NCBI GenBank assembly: GCA_003851245.1
Contig: BHEP01000009.1
Span: forward strand, 1 to 64,000
DNA length: 64,000 nucleotides
Direction of reading: 5' to 3'
DNA from: Bacteroidales bacterium
GTDB taxonomy: Bacteria; Bacteroidota; Bacteroidia; Bacteroidales; Azobacteroidaceae
In this document: piece by piece, positions 36,473 through 46,633 of the stretch
Layout: each line of letters begins with the position of its first letter
Numbering within the stretch: the first letter of the stretch is position 1
Notes under the pieces: generated by a model
What the model saw: the letters and a program-made list of their open reading frames with translations, nothing else
Databases searched by the model: none
What the model was told of the DNA's origin: nothing
Program-made: the position numbers and the translations under genes

Positions 36473-37812
36473 TGGTCAGTTTGTATTATTTTGATAAGAA
36501 TTTTTATTCGTTTTGCATTTATCAAAACATAGGCTTCCCGTATTCCACTTCCTGAGGGCTTGGCTGTAAGAGCAACGATATGTAAATTTCTTTGGGATTC
36601 TTCAACTCTGAAGATGCCATTGTCTAAACTGATTGAGGGAAGACTTGTAGGGCTTCCATCTGCTCTTGCCCATTGTATGCTACAATCACTCAGAAATATG
36701 TTGGAAGATACAAGAATAGAGGCTTCAGAACCTATTGTATCAGAAAGAGTTGCTGTTCGAGAGGATACTCTAAAATAATATTCTCCATCAAAATCAAGTT
36801 CATTTTCGAGTTCTATCCAATCGGCTATAGATGCCTGAATGTCGATTGACTGATTGTTTGCAGCCTCTTCTGGACTTGGCCATCCAACGTTTTCAACTTT
36901 GCTGATATTGAAAGTATATTGGTGGTTTCTTAGAATTTTTCCGAGAGGGAAAGCAGGATCATTGGTTTCGACATCCAAGCGATAGTAGGAAGGCTCAGAT
37001 CCTCCTTTGTATAGTCCTCCAACAATTATACAACAGGCTTTTTTAATTTTGTCACTTGCGGGAGGTGCATCTGTTTCTGGCAAATACAATTGGGCCACAG
37101 ACGATATTTGCGATATGCTTATGGCCTCTGTATTTATAGTTTGCATACTTGTTAAAGGTATGCTCGTTTCTTCTACAAACAGAGGTTCTTTGTATGTATT
37201 GGGTATAATTTGACTCATACTATTTGCTCGAAAGGCCTGAATACTTACCAGTGTAAAATCGTTTACTACGTCTTCAGCGATGACATCTATTCGTGCTTTT
37301 GAGCGCAGTGTTTTTATAGGAATGATGGTGCTATGTAAAATGGTAGATGTGCCATTGTTTAGCAGAAGCTCTCCCCACATGGGAAACTCTGTACTTCTAC
37401 CTTGAGTTCCAAATTCTTGTGTGATTTTACTTTTCACTTCAGTCTCACTTTCTCCTACCCTTGGTAGATTATTGGCAATGGCTAGATCTGCATTCGCAAG
37501 CACATATATTTTTACAGGCTTGGCTTCTATCTGCAAAACTACTTCAAAATTCGTTTTGTGGGTTTCTATTTCTGTAATCGCTGTTGCTATTGCCTTATAC
37601 TGGTATTTATATTCGTTTCCATCGTGGACAAAAATCAGAGCTTGGGCCTGTTTTATTTTACTTTCATTTTCTGTTTGTTTGGATTGCAGTGCATTGGATA
37701 GAAAATGAACACGTACGACCTCTTTTTCCAGGGGTATTGGATCATCTTTTTTTTTGCAACAAGTAAAAAAAAAGATGATAGTAAGGATATAATATATGCA
37801 ATTTTTTACCAT
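36469..37812 (-). CDS. Fimbrillin-like lipoprotein, accessory subunit
   Basis: 447 aa from the ATG at 37812, which overlaps the end of the upstream anchor gene; a longer start at 37821 would add three residues only. Lipoprotein signal with FFTC. It is a paralogue of the next gene over the fimbrillin part: SMSQIIPN, ACCIIVGGLYKGG, LRNHQYTFNISKVENVG and SPEEAA recur in the same order. It lacks the C-terminal FISUMP domain and ends shortly after the shared region. Probably a minor pilus subunit. Overlaps: 7 bp with the upstream gene, 4 bp with the downstream gene. Confidence 0.82.
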   Translation of the reverse strand: MVKNCIYYILTIIFFFTCCKKKDDPIPLEKEVVRVHFLSNALQSKQTENESKIKQAQALIFVHDGNEYKYQYKAIATAITEIETHKTNFEVVLQIEAKPVKIYVLANADLAIANNLPRVGESETEVKSKITQEFGTQGRSTEFPMWGELLLNNGTSTILHSTIIPIKTLRSKARIDVIAEDVVNDFTLVSIQAFRANSMSQIIPNTYKEPLFVEETSIPLTSMQTINTEAISISQISSVAQLYLPETDAPPASDKIKKACCIIVGGLYKGGSEPSYYRLDVETNDPAFPLGKILRNHQYTFNISKVENVGWPSPEEAANNQSIDIQASIADWIELENELDFDGEYYFRVSSRTATLSDTIGSEASILVSSNIFLSDCSIQWARADGSPTSLPSISLDNGIFRVEESQRNLHIVALTAKPSGSGIREAYVLINAKRIKILIKIIQTDQ

Positions 37813-38693
37813 TCCACCCACTCATAATAATCATCCCAACTAGTGACAATTACATTTATGCCTAGTATGCCATCCTCTTTTGTGAGATCTATTAAGATAT
37901 TTGTTGTAGCACCAGCTTGTGGCACTATTTCGCTGGCTTCATTGGTTTTATCTACTAAAACAATTAATTCAGTTCCTTTATACAGAGCTATACTATTTTT
38001 ATTCCCTTTGGAAGGAGGAAAAATACGGAAAGCATCAGGAGTTTGAAATAGGCTTTTGTCAGAATTAAAAACTCCATATTGCCTGTATTTTATTGAATCT
38101 CCTACTGATTCTCCATCAAAGGAATAGGCATCTTCCTTGCAGCCGTCAATGATAAAGTAATAATCGTTGGCTTGGGTAAGTCCTTTTACAGCAATTCTTA
38201 TTTTTGCTGTTTTCCTTTTAAGACTTACTGCAACCTCTGTTGCGCTTCCTGGGGAACTAATAATATTTTTGGCATAAAATAAATCATCTGGATTAATTGC
38301 ATATCCCTCATTATCTCGTTTCAATTTAATCGAAGCGTCTTGCATAAAACTCTCAGCTTGTTTTAGAATCAAATCTTGGCTGCCATTTAGATTACTCCAT
38401 GTGATAAGCCATATATTACTGGTTTTATTGTATGTTAAGCGAATTGCACTGTCTTTTTTAATGCTTTCAGAGGAGATGGATAATTTGTCTCGATATAAAT
38501 AATCTTGATCAAACACAAATAGATTAACGTCGCCAGCGTCTCCGTCTGTGGTAATATTTTCTCCCCAAAAATTGAGTACACTTATATGAAGGAGGTAGTC
38601 GGTTTTGCTGTCAAAAAAATCTTCTTGACAGCAGGCAGATACAAATAGAGTTATCCAAAGTACTGCAACAAACCTCCTCCTTTTTTTTACCAC
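37806..38693 (-). CDS. Mfa2/FimB-like fimbrial anchor lipoprotein
   Basis: About 295 aa from a GTG start at 38693, giving a basic n-region (VVKKRRR), a hydrophobic core and lipobox VSAC. An upstream ATG at 38723 lies inside the major-subunit gene. The mature part shows DVNLFVFDQDYLYRDKL near the N-terminus, which is the usual pattern of the Mfa2/FimB anchor family, and ends SWDDYYEWVEW, typical of fimbrillin C-termini. Its place directly after the major subunit agrees with the mfa1-mfa2 and fimA-fimB order in Porphyromonas. Role: retain the pilus on the outer membrane and limit its length. Family call from motif pattern and position. Confidence 0.75.
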   Translation of the reverse strand: MVKKRRRFVAVLWITLFVSACCQEDFFDSKTDYLLHISVLNFWGENITTDGDAGDVNLFVFDQDYLYRDKLSISSESIKKDSAIRLTYNKTSNIWLITWSNLNGSQDLILKQAESFMQDASIKLKRDNEGYAINPDDLFYAKNIISSPGSATEVAVSLKRKTAKIRIAVKGLTQANDYYFIIDGCKEDAYSFDGESVGDSIKYRQYGVFNSDKSLFQTPDAFRIFPPSKGNKNSIALYKGTELIVLVDKTNEASEIVPQAGATTNILIDLTKEDGILGINVIVTSWDDYYEWVEW

Positions 38694-39715
38694 TCTAGAT
38701 TTTGGGTAAGAACAACAGCCCAATCTTCTGGAGTAACTGTTACCTGCAATGTTGCCTTGTCTAAGGGAACTTCGGGGTCGGGAGAGCCTGATCCAGGTCT
38801 TTTGATGACAACATTGATTGTATGTTGGGTGTTGGGTTTGATGTATTCACCATCTCCTGTTTCGTCGTCATTGATGCGAAATGGAAAGTATGAAAGTGTT
38901 CCATCGTAGATTCCTTCTAGGGTAATGATGGTTGCCTTATCTCGTGGTCCTGCATTTGAAAATACGTAGAAGTACCTATCGGCATGGTCGGCCAATGAGA
39001 TGGATTCTGAAAGATAGTTTCTAACATTGGGAGCTGTTACGGCTGTTCCTTCAATACCTCCGTAGAATGGTTCTTGTGCGGTAAAGCCTGGAATTCCAAT
39101 AAGTGACATTGACATTGCTCTGGTAATATGAACCCTCTGTAGCGTAAATACCCCATTGTGTCCTTGCTCAGGATCAAGGGTGATGTCTCCCAATTTAATT
39201 TTGGCAACAACTCTTTTTAAAGTAATATCAATAGTGTTTAATGCGGGAGAAGGGCTTAAAGAGATGGCTGATTGACCACTCATAGTGAGACCATTACTAA
39301 GGTCAACCTGATCATCTAGGTTGATATAACTCCCCTCGTCTGCAAATTTCATGTACTCGTCTTTGATAGAAAATACAGGAAAGGAGGCTGGGGCATTTGC
39401 AACTATAATAATTACTTTATAGCCCACAGTAAGATCGCTAATTGTTTGTGTAAAACTAGGATTAGAACTAAACTCTTGCACTTTTTCTAACTGTTCATTG
39501 TCATCGAATACGTAAACTTTGTATCTTTGAATCTCGTTTTCTTCTACCTGTGTTGGGCTACCAGTCAACTTTGGCCTGTCGGAACCTACAATTCTGATGG
39601 TAAGAGCTGCGCTCTCCTTCCCTGTGAGAGGGGGGGTAGTTTGGTTTTCGTCCTCACTGCTGCAAGCTGACAACAAAAATGTAGCCAAGCAAGTCATTAA
39701 AAAAAAGTTTTTCAT
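38687..39715 (-). CDS. Major fimbrial subunit (FimA/Mfa1-like fimbrillin)
   Basis: 342 aa from the ATG at 39715 (MKNFFLMTCLATFLLSACSS, a lipoprotein signal with LSAC). An upstream in-frame ATG at 39781 is at the predicted transcription start and is rejected. Two beta-sandwich domains are expected: the N-terminal one with YKVYVFDDNEQLEKVQEF and VGYKVIIIVANAP, the C-terminal one with IKPNTQHTINVVIKRPGSG and VTVTPEDWAVVLTQNLEW. As in P. gingivalis, it would be exported as a lipoprotein, cleaved by a surface protease and polymerised through strand exchange. First gene of the operon; the stop overlaps the GTG of the anchor gene. Confidence 0.88.
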   Translation of the reverse strand: MKNFFLMTCLATFLLSACSSEDENQTTPPLTGKESAALTIRIVGSDRPKLTGSPTQVEENEIQRYKVYVFDDNEQLEKVQEFSSNPSFTQTISDLTVGYKVIIIVANAPASFPVFSIKDEYMKFADEGSYINLDDQVDLSNGLTMSGQSAISLSPSPALNTIDITLKRVVAKIKLGDITLDPEQGHNGVFTLQRVHITRAMSMSLIGIPGFTAQEPFYGGIEGTAVTAPNVRNYLSESISLADHADRYFYVFSNAGPRDKATIITLEGIYDGTLSYFPFRINDDETGDGEYIKPNTQHTINVVIKRPGSGSPDPEVPLDKATLQVTVTPEDWAVVLTQNLEW

Positions 39716-39788
39716 ATTTTTGTAAATTAAATTGACAACTTGTAGATTCATATCACATACTTTTATAATCTTATTGAACAATAGTGCT

Positions 39789-39820
39789 CAAACTTAAGTA
39801 TTATATTTTATATCTACAAA
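39789..39820 (-). promoter_or_regulatory. Fimbrial operon promoter
   Basis: - strand TTTG (39820-39817) and TAAGTTTG (39796-39789), 20 nt apart. Transcription would start near 39783, leaving about a 68-nt leader. There are no inverted repeats flanking it that would suggest promoter inversion. The 319-nt space 39716-40034 otherwise holds only this promoter and the metG promoter. Confidence 0.65.
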
Positions 39821-39999
39821 TTTAATAAGCAAATATTTTATTTTATTTTTCAGAAATGATACTTTATCGATCCAAAGCAAGTTATTATTGATAATCTATT
39901 TAGGTATGAAAAACTTGCTTTCCCTAGAAGTTTATTATTTCGTGGTATTTTTTTATTTTTCTTGAATTATAAGCATCACAAATGTAGAGAAAAAAAACT

Positions 40000-40007
40000 T
40001 ACCTTTG
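40000..40007 (+). promoter_or_regulatory. -7 promoter box for metG
   Basis: TACCTTTG, 27 nt before the metG ATG. No clear -33 TTTG at the expected distance. Confidence 0.5.
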
Positions 40008-40034
40008 CAGCCATTAGAATAAAATAATAGAGAT

Positions 40035-42077
40035 ATGAGTAAAGCATTTAAGAGAACTTTGATTACTTCGGCACTGCCCTATGCCAATGGGCCCGTGCAT
40101 ATTGGACATCTGGCTGGCGTATATATTCCTGCCGATATTTATGCTCGTTACCTGCGACTCAAGGGCGAAGAGGTTCTTTTTATTGGAGGATCGGACGAGC
40201 ATGGCGTGCCTATTGCGCTCAAAGCTAAGGCTGAGGGAATTACGCCACAAGAAGTAGTTGATAAGTTTCATTATATCATCAAGAAATCTTTTGAGGAATT
40301 TGGCATTACTTTCGATATTTATTCTCGTACCACCTCTCCCACCCACCATAAGACAGCCTCGGAGTTTTTCAAAAAATTGTATGACAAGGGCGAATTTTTG
40401 GAGAAAACTTCTGAGCAATACTACGACCCTACAGCCAAGCAATTTTTGGCGGACAGATATATCACAGGAAAATGCCCGCATTGTGCCAACCTAAATGCTT
40501 ATGGCGATCAGTGCGAGAGCTGTGGCACTTCTCTTAGTCCACTAGACCTGATTGATCCCAAATCGGCAATTAGTGGAAGTGTGCCTGTTTTGAAAGAAAC
40601 CAAACATTGGTATTTACCCCTCGACAAACATGAGCCTTGGCTAAAACAATGGATTTTGGAAGAGCATAAAGAATGGAAGCCCAATGTATACGGACAGTGC
40701 AAATCGTGGCTAGATATGGGCTTGCAGCCCCGGGCAGTAAGCCGCGACTTAGAGTGGGGCGTACCCGTCCCCATTGAGGGAGCCCAAGGCAAGGTGCTCT
40801 ATGTCTGGTTTGATGCACCAATAGGCTATATATCCAATACCATAGAGCATTCACCCAATGATTGGGAAAAATGGTGGAAAGACGAGGCATCAAAGATTGT
40901 TTGTTTTATTGGAAAAGACAATATCGTTTTTCATTGCATTGTTTTTCCCTCAATGCTTAAGGCCGAGGGCTCGTATACCCTCCCAGAAAATGTGCCGGCC
41001 AACGAATTTCTAAACCTCGAAGGCGACAAGATTTCTACCTCCCGCAATTGGGCTGTATGGCTACACGAATATTTGGAAGAGTTTCCCGACAAACAAGATG
41101 TACTCCGCTATGTGCTAACAGCCAATGCCCCAGAAACCAAGGACAATGATTTCACCTGGAAAGATTTTCAAGCACGCAACAACAATGAGCTGGTTGCCAT
41201 ATTAGGCAATTTTGTAAATCGCGCAATGGTATTGACGCACAAATATTTCGAGGGGAAAGTTCCCGCCTGCACTACACTTAATGATTACGACAAACAAACC
41301 CTACAAGAAGTAGCAAATGTAAAGTTAAACCTCGAAAAGCAACTCAATCAATACCGCTTTAGAGAGGCATTGAAAGAAGCCATGAGCTTGGCACGCATAG
41401 GAAACAAGTATTTGGCAGATACAGAGCCTTGGAAACTGGCAAAAACTGATATGGAAAGGACGGCTACGGTAATGAATATAAGCCTACAAATCACAGCCAA
41501 TTTAGCCATAGCTTTTGAGCCTTTTCTTCCGTTTTCATCGACAAAAATCAAGCAATTACTCAACAAACAGCAGGGCTTGCAATGGGCAAACTTGGGAGCT
41601 CCCTACTTGCTTGAGGTAGGACACTGCATCAACGAGCCAGTGCTTTTGTTTGAGAAAATTGAGGATGAAACAATAGCTACACAAGTACAAAAATTGCAAG
41701 ATAAAAAAGAGGCCAACGCGGCGCTAAGCCACCAAACGACTCCGCAAAAACCAAATATAGCTTTCGACGATTTTAGTAAGCTCGACATTAGGGTAGGCAA
41801 GGTTATAGACTGTCAAAAAGTGCCCAAGGCAGACAAACTCCTTCAATTCAAAATTGATGACGGAGTGGGTGAGCGTACCATTGTTTCGGGAATTGCTGAG
41901 CACTATGCTCCAGCAGATATGATAGGCAGAAACGTATGTTTTGTTGCCAACCTCGAAGCTCGCAAGCTCCGAGGAATAGAATCGCAAGGAATGATATTGT
42001 CGGCAGAAGATGCTGATGGAAAACTAGTTCTTATTGAGCCAATATCGGAAGTGAAAGCAGGATCGCAAGTCATATAG
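40035..42077 (+). CDS. metG: Methionyl-tRNA synthetase
   Basis: 680 aa. Class I synthetase: HIGH at 22-25 ([12 protein letters not shown]), a zinc knuckle with Cys147, Cys150, Cys160 and Cys163, and a KMSKS-type loop KISTSRN at about 331-337. The C-terminal 110 residues ([20 protein letters not shown]...) are the EMAP/Trbp111-type tRNA-binding domain, present in the dimeric form. It charges both initiator and elongator tRNA-Met. Divergent from the fimbrial operon; its stop lies 22 bp from the convergent FadL-type gene. Confidence 0.97.
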   Translation: MSKAFKRTLITSALPYANGPVHIGHLAGVYIPADIYARYLRLKGEEVLFIGGSDEHGVPIALKAKAEGITPQEVVDKFHYIIKKSFEEFGITFDIYSRTTSPTHHKTASEFFKKLYDKGEFLEKTSEQYYDPTAKQFLADRYITGKCPHCANLNAYGDQCESCGTSLSPLDLIDPKSAISGSVPVLKETKHWYLPLDKHEPWLKQWILEEHKEWKPNVYGQCKSWLDMGLQPRAVSRDLEWGVPVPIEGAQGKVLYVWFDAPIGYISNTIEHSPNDWEKWWKDEASKIVCFIGKDNIVFHCIVFPSMLKAEGSYTLPENVPANEFLNLEGDKISTSRNWAVWLHEYLEEFPDKQDVLRYVLTANAPETKDNDFTWKDFQARNNNELVAILGNFVNRAMVLTHKYFEGKVPACTTLNDYDKQTLQEVANVKLNLEKQLNQYRFREALKEAMSLARIGNKYLADTEPWKLAKTDMERTATVMNISLQITANLAIAFEPFLPFSSTKIKQLLNKQQGLQWANLGAPYLLEVGHCINEPVLLFEKIEDETIATQVQKLQDKKEANAALSHQTTPQKPNIAFDDFSKLDIRVGKVIDCQKVPKADKLLQFKIDDGVGERTIVSGIAEHYAPADMIGRNVCFVANLEARKLRGIESQGMILSAEDADGKLVLIEPISEVKAGSQVI

Positions 42078-42099
42078 TTAGCATGGTGGCAAACTGCAA

Positions 42100-43542
42100 T
42101 TAAAACCTGAAATCTACACCAGCACCAAAAATTTTATTGGTGCGGGAAAAAATTTCTGTGCCTTGCAGGGGAGTTTCCGCATACTTTGCCGTTACTTTTG
42201 TCCAATTGTCGTAGTTGGTAAAGAAATATGCCAAATTAATGCGCACTCTTGGCGAAACATTGACAGCTCCCCCAAAACCCAAGGAATATGAGTCGAGGGC
42301 ATAGCTCAAATCTGCTTGGTAAGCATCCTTAACTCCCTGTCGGGTTATTTGCCCGCCCCCACTGATAAGAAACATGTCGTTGATTTGCCATTCAATACCA
42401 GCAAGATACTCATTGGTACCTCCGTTAATATGCTTTTGCTTGTCCTTATCCATATTGGCATTGGAATCAAAAAAACGGTGATAACCTGCAGATAATCTCA
42501 CATTTTTTATAATATCGTACTGGGCTCCAATGGTGAAAAGAGCAGGTATATCATGGGGCGTGTTTACTCCATCCTTAAAACTTCCAGTGTCATCGACCTT
42601 TGTTTTGTTGGCAATATCCAAACTCGACCTAAATTCATACTTTATTCCTACATTTAGCTTTTCCCAATTGAAGTTAAACCCTACAATGGGGGTCACACCC
42701 CAGCCCGATTGCTTGCTATCCAAGTACTTATCCTTGGTGCTGGCCGACTGCAGCAAAAGTGCATCCTTATCTTCTTGGGGCAAGCCTGGCATCTGCGCCA
42801 ATTGAGCAAAATAATCACTCGCCGACACCATACTGCCATTTCCAAAACCCGGAATATTGGATGTGGGATTGGTCTTAATATTTCTAATATGCCCCTCATA
42901 CCCATTATTTACAATATTCATTCGAAATCCACCATACACAGAAAACATAGAATTAATGGCATAAGAGCCTCCCATCTGAGCACCATAAATCATTGAAGAA
43001 CCTTCCATATAACTATCTACAGAATACTTGTCGGCGGTGAGTGTAGAGCCAGGATTCATTTGCCCCAGTTTGAGTCCCAAATTATTTATCCCCATAGGAA
43101 GCATTGAGATAGGAGCCTCGAAAGAAGGCAATCCACGGTTGAAAGTCGCCTTTCCTCCCCCACCACTGATGGCAATATTTCCAGACAATACCCACGATCC
43201 TTTTTTGTAGGCCGCTTGAATACTAGGAACAATAGGAGCCGTAGCTTCCCCTTTAAATTCCTTGCTTGCGAGGCCACCAAAACCCACGAAAGGGGCAAAT
43301 TCGGTACTTATAGTACGCGTCTGCGACACACTCTGATTGGTAAATCCAAAATGAAAACCCTCAAAAGGAAGTTTTACCAAACCTGCAGGATTGGTGTATG
43401 CTGCATCAATTTCTATAGATGCTCCGCGTGCAGGATTTCGCAAAAAATGTATACTTTGGTTGGTGTTTGTGAGGATGCCCCCTGCAAAAATTGTCCCTGC
43501 ACAGCAGAGACTTAATACTGGTAAAAGAATTTTTTTTATCAT
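42100..43542 (-). CDS. OmpP1/FadL-family outer-membrane transporter
   Basis: 480 aa. Signal peptide, then the FadL hallmarks: N-terminal hatch ILTNTNQSIHFLRNPARGASI followed by AYTNPAGLVKLPFEG, and a beta barrel of alternating hydrophobic residues ending in GAGVDFRF. FadL channels admit long-chain fatty acids or other hydrophobic compounds across the outer membrane. The length is close to that of typical members. Monocistronic, with a -7 box TACTTTTG at 43603-43596 (- strand). Confidence 0.9.
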   Translation of the reverse strand: MIKKILLPVLSLCCAGTIFAGGILTNTNQSIHFLRNPARGASIEIDAAYTNPAGLVKLPFEGFHFGFTNQSVSQTRTISTEFAPFVGFGGLASKEFKGEATAPIVPSIQAAYKKGSWVLSGNIAISGGGGKATFNRGLPSFEAPISMLPMGINNLGLKLGQMNPGSTLTADKYSVDSYMEGSSMIYGAQMGGSYAINSMFSVYGGFRMNIVNNGYEGHIRNIKTNPTSNIPGFGNGSMVSASDYFAQLAQMPGLPQEDKDALLLQSASTKDKYLDSKQSGWGVTPIVGFNFNWEKLNVGIKYEFRSSLDIANKTKVDDTGSFKDGVNTPHDIPALFTIGAQYDIIKNVRLSAGYHRFFDSNANMDKDKQKHINGGTNEYLAGIEWQINDMFLISGGGQITRQGVKDAYQADLSYALDSYSLGFGGAVNVSPRVRINLAYFFTNYDNWTKVTAKYAETPLQGTEIFSRTNKIFGAGVDFRF

Positions 43543-43595
43543 TGTAATTTTATAATATAAGCCAAAATGGTTTTAGAATGAAACTTTAATTCTGA

Positions 43596-43603
43596 CAAAA
43601 GTA
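43596..43603 (-). promoter_or_regulatory. -7 promoter box for the FadL-type gene
   Basis: TACTTTTG on the - strand, about 54 nt before the ATG; no good -33 element. Confidence 0.4.
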
Positions 43604-43694
43604 CTCATTTTACTCCGAAAAACGATATTTATTGTTTTTCTTGTTTTTTTGAACAATGCTTAGTATCTTTATATGATATATCAATTTCTAGATC

Positions 43695-45146
43695 ATGATA
43701 AACGACTACTTCTCAGAACAAATAAAGCGTAATTTCCCTCACGAACCCACTTCTGAGCAAGAAGAGTGCATCTTGAAACTTAGCGCATTTCTTTTCGACA
43801 CAAAAAACGAGAGCCTTTTTGTATTGAAGGGCTATGCCGGCACTGGCAAGTCGTCGCTGCTTGGAGCTGTCGTAAAAACGATGACCGAGCTGCAACAGAA
43901 ATCGGTGCTCCTAGCCCCTACAGGTCGTGCCGCCAAGGTTTTCGCCTCTTATTCCGGTCAAAACGCATTCACCATACACAAGAAAATATACCGCCAAAAA
44001 GCTTTTTCAAACGAGCAATCGGGCTTCGCTCCTGCTGACAACTTACATACCAATACACTTTTTATTGTAGATGAGGCATCGATGATTTCTAATGATGGCT
44101 TTGATTCGCATTCTTTTGGCTCGGGTCGCCTACTCGACGACTTGATACATTATGTCTATTCGGGCGAAGGATGCCGCCTGCTACTGATGGGCGATTCTGC
44201 CCAGCTCCCTCCCGTATCCCAATCCAATAGTCCCGCTCTGGAGATTGATATGCTCCAAAGCTACGGAATGAATATCCACAGCATGGTATTGACACAGGTT
44301 GTTAGACAAGCGGCAATTTCTGGCATTCTACAAAATGCAACACAGCTACGCATGTCTCTTCTAAAAAATAAGGTGCTCACCTTCCCCCAATTGATTACAA
44401 AAAACCTTGCCGATGTGAAAGTTGTGAGAGGCGATGAGCTTATAGAGTGCATAGAAGATGCATACTCAAGAGATGGGATAGAAGAAACCATCATCATAAC
44501 CCGATCCAACAAGCAGGCAAATATTTTTAATAATGGCATTCGCAACCGCATCTTAGATAGGGAGGAAGAATTGAGTGCTGGCGACTTACTGATGGTGGCC
44601 AAGAACAATTATTTTTGGGGCAAATCAAATGAAAAAAAAAGAGACAATACACAAACAAATGAGGCTGGAATAGATTTTATTGCCAATGGGGATGTTGTAG
44701 AAGTCCAAAAGGTGCGGAAAACTCAAGAGATCTATGGCTTCCGTTTTTGTGATGTATGCCTGCGCTTTCCCGACTACGACTTGGAAATGGAGGCTAAAAT
44801 ACTGCTCGAAACCCTCCAGTCGGAAAGCCCAGCCTTATCTAAGGAGATGAACGACAAACTCTTTTACACCATCTTGGAAGATTATGCCGATATTGGCGTG
44901 CAAAGAGAACGTATGAGAAAAATGAAAGCCGACCCATACTACAATGTTTTACAAGTAAAATATGCCTATGCCATCACTTGCCACAAGGCGCAAGGTGGAC
45001 AATGGAAAAATGTATTCTTAGATTTGTCGTACGTGCCCAAGGAATATTTAGGTGTCGATTTCTATCGATGGCTCTATACCGCCTTCACTAGGGCTACAGA
45101 ACGCATATTTTTAATCAATCCCGCAAAAGAAATGATTGAAAATTAG
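43695..45146 (+). CDS. RecD/Pif1-type SF1B helicase
   Basis: 483 aa. SF1 motifs: Walker A GYAGTGKS at 46-53, motif Ib LLAPTGRAA, Walker B/motif II FIVDEAS (Asp126, Glu127), motif III LLMGDSAQLPPV, and C-terminal UvrD-like motif AITCHKAQGGQWKNVFLD followed by YTAFTRATERIFLI. It is a compact AAA_30/UvrD_C_2 helicase, shorter than full RecD2 and without an obvious nuclease domain. Likely a DNA-repair or replication-fork helicase. The next gene has its own -7 box beyond the stop. Confidence 0.88.
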   Translation: MINDYFSEQIKRNFPHEPTSEQEECILKLSAFLFDTKNESLFVLKGYAGTGKSSLLGAVVKTMTELQQKSVLLAPTGRAAKVFASYSGQNAFTIHKKIYRQKAFSNEQSGFAPADNLHTNTLFIVDEASMISNDGFDSHSFGSGRLLDDLIHYVYSGEGCRLLLMGDSAQLPPVSQSNSPALEIDMLQSYGMNIHSMVLTQVVRQAAISGILQNATQLRMSLLKNKVLTFPQLITKNLADVKVVRGDELIECIEDAYSRDGIEETIIITRSNKQANIFNNGIRNRILDREEELSAGDLLMVAKNNYFWGKSNEKKRDNTQTNEAGIDFIANGDVVEVQKVRKTQEIYGFRFCDVCLRFPDYDLEMEAKILLETLQSESPALSKEMNDKLFYTILEDYADIGVQRERMRKMKADPYYNVLQVKYAYAITCHKAQGGQWKNVFLDLSYVPKEYLGVDFYRWLYTAFTRATERIFLINPAKEMIEN

Positions 45147-45177
45147 ATTTGTGTGTTTAATTATTCCCAAAAATAAT

Positions 45178-45185
45178 TACTTTTG
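45178..45185 (+). promoter_or_regulatory. -7 promoter box for the 45226-46611 genes
   Basis: TACTTTTG. It decides the start of the next gene: an in-frame codon at 45136 lies upstream of it and inside the helicase gene, so the ATG at 45226 is preferred. Confidence 0.5.
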
Positions 45186-45225
45186 TAAAATAAGTTTGTA
45201 CAATTACAAAATAATTGATTATAAA

Positions 45226-45900
45226 ATGTCTTTCAAAAAAGAAATACAAGCACTGCTAGAAGAAATTCATGACTTAGAAAATGAATTTAGAAAAGTTAAA
45301 GACTTAGAGACTTTGCCTCTCTCATTTTTTAGTGAGGTCTGCGATTCTTTAAAAATACTGACCTCCGGATTTCAGGATATTGAGAAAATGCAAACCGAAC
45401 GCATGCAATTTCAGATGGAGCATCACAAAATAGCTTTTGCAGAACTGGCAAACACCATGCGCGATATTTTTGAGCAAAAAATGCTTGTGCCTAAAAAAAA
45501 TGCTGAGAAAAATATTGAAAAAGAATCCGCATTTGAAACTAGCACAGAGTTTTTGAGTGCAAAAGCCCCACTAAAGCAAAAAAATACGGAAGATAAAATT
45601 GAGCAAAAAGAACACGCTTTTGTAGGAAAGGCAAACCTTTCAAACTCTTTCTTGGGCGACAGAATACAGAAACAACTATCTGTAGACCTAACAAAAAGTA
45701 TAAGTGTCAATGATAAATTTCGTTTTCGGCGCGATCTATTTGGAGGAAAGGCAGAACAACTGAACAGTGCCCTGCTATCTCTAAATACTTTTAAAACCAT
45801 GGAGGAAGCTCTAAAGTTCTTGAATGAAAATTATTCCTGGGATCAAAATAATGAAACGCTCATTGCTTTCAAAGATTTGTTGGAGAAACGATTTATTTAA
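45226..45900 (+). CDS. Conserved Bacteroidales protein with coiled coil
   Basis: 224 aa. A charged N-terminal coiled coil (about residues 1-60), a Lys/Glu-rich low-complexity linker (about 85-130), and a conserved C-terminal module: SVDLTKSISVNDKFRFRRDL, FGGKAEQLNSALLSLN and EEALKFLNENYSWD, ending LLEKRFI. I have the impression that this C-terminal pattern is shared by other Bacteroidales, but its function is unknown. No signal peptide. It is 6 bp upstream of rsmI. Confidence 0.7.
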   Translation: MSFKKEIQALLEEIHDLENEFRKVKDLETLPLSFFSEVCDSLKILTSGFQDIEKMQTERMQFQMEHHKIAFAELANTMRDIFEQKMLVPKKNAEKNIEKESAFETSTEFLSAKAPLKQKNTEDKIEQKEHAFVGKANLSNSFLGDRIQKQLSVDLTKSISVNDKFRFRRDLFGGKAEQLNSALLSLNTFKTMEEALKFLNENYSWDQNNETLIAFKDLLEKRFI

Positions 45901-45906
45901 AATGCT

Positions 45907-46611
45907 ATGAGCAAGCTATATATAGTACCTACTCCTGTAGGAAATCTTGAAGATATGACTTTTAGAGCCATACGAATATTAAAAGAGGTGGATCTAATAC
46001 TGGCAGAAGATACACGGACTAGCGGTATTTTGCTAAAACATTTTGAGATAAGCAACAAAATGCTGTCGCATCATAAATTCAACGAGCATAAAAGCATCGA
46101 TTCAATAACCGACCGCATTGCCGCAGGCGAACAAATGGCCCTGATATCAGATGCAGGCACTCCAGGCATATCTGACCCCGGATTTTTGATCGTAAGAGCT
46201 TGCGTATCAAAGGGTATAGCTGTAGAATGCCTTCCAGGAGCTACGGCCTTTGTTCCCGCCTTGGTTAATTCTGGATTGCCGATAGACAGGTTCTGTTTTG
46301 AAGGATTTTTACCCCTCAAAAAAGGTAAACAAACTCGCCTAAAAGAACTCGCTATCGAGACTCGCTCTATAGTTATCTACGAAGCTCCTTTCAGATTAGT
46401 AAAAACCCTACAACTTCTTATAGAGTTCTTTGGAGAAGAAAGAGAAACTTCTATAAGCAGAGAAGTATCGAAATATTACGAGCAAACAGTCAGAGGAAGT
46501 CTAGCGCAAGTCATAGCACATTTCAAAACCCATGAGCCTAGGGGGGAATTTGTGATTGTGGTGGCTGGACTTAGCAAAGAAAATAGAAAAACTATCAATA
46601 TTGATAGATAA
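45907..46611 (+). CDS. rsmI: 16S rRNA (cytidine-1402-2'-O)-methyltransferase
   Basis: 234 aa. Tetrapyrrole-methylase-like fold: LYIVPTPVGNLEDMTFRA at the N-terminus, AEDTRTSGILLKHF, ALISDAGTPGISDPG, and YEAPFRLVKTL are the RsmI signature blocks. It 2'-O-methylates C1402 in the 16S decoding centre. Shorter than E. coli RsmI because the C-terminal extension is missing, which is common in this phylum. Follows the coiled-coil gene by 6 bp. Confidence 0.95.
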   Translation: MSKLYIVPTPVGNLEDMTFRAIRILKEVDLILAEDTRTSGILLKHFEISNKMLSHHKFNEHKSIDSITDRIAAGEQMALISDAGTPGISDPGFLIVRACVSKGIAVECLPGATAFVPALVNSGLPIDRFCFEGFLPLKKGKQTRLKELAIETRSIVIYEAPFRLVKTLQLLIEFFGEERETSISREVSKYYEQTVRGSLAQVIAHFKTHEPRGEFVIVVAGLSKENRKTINIDR

Positions 46612-46633
46612 CAATAAATAAAAACCAAAGTTC

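Noticed and set aside
39716-40034. Invertible (phase-variable) fimbrial promoter
   Set aside because: No inverted repeats flank the promoter and no recombinase gene is in the window.
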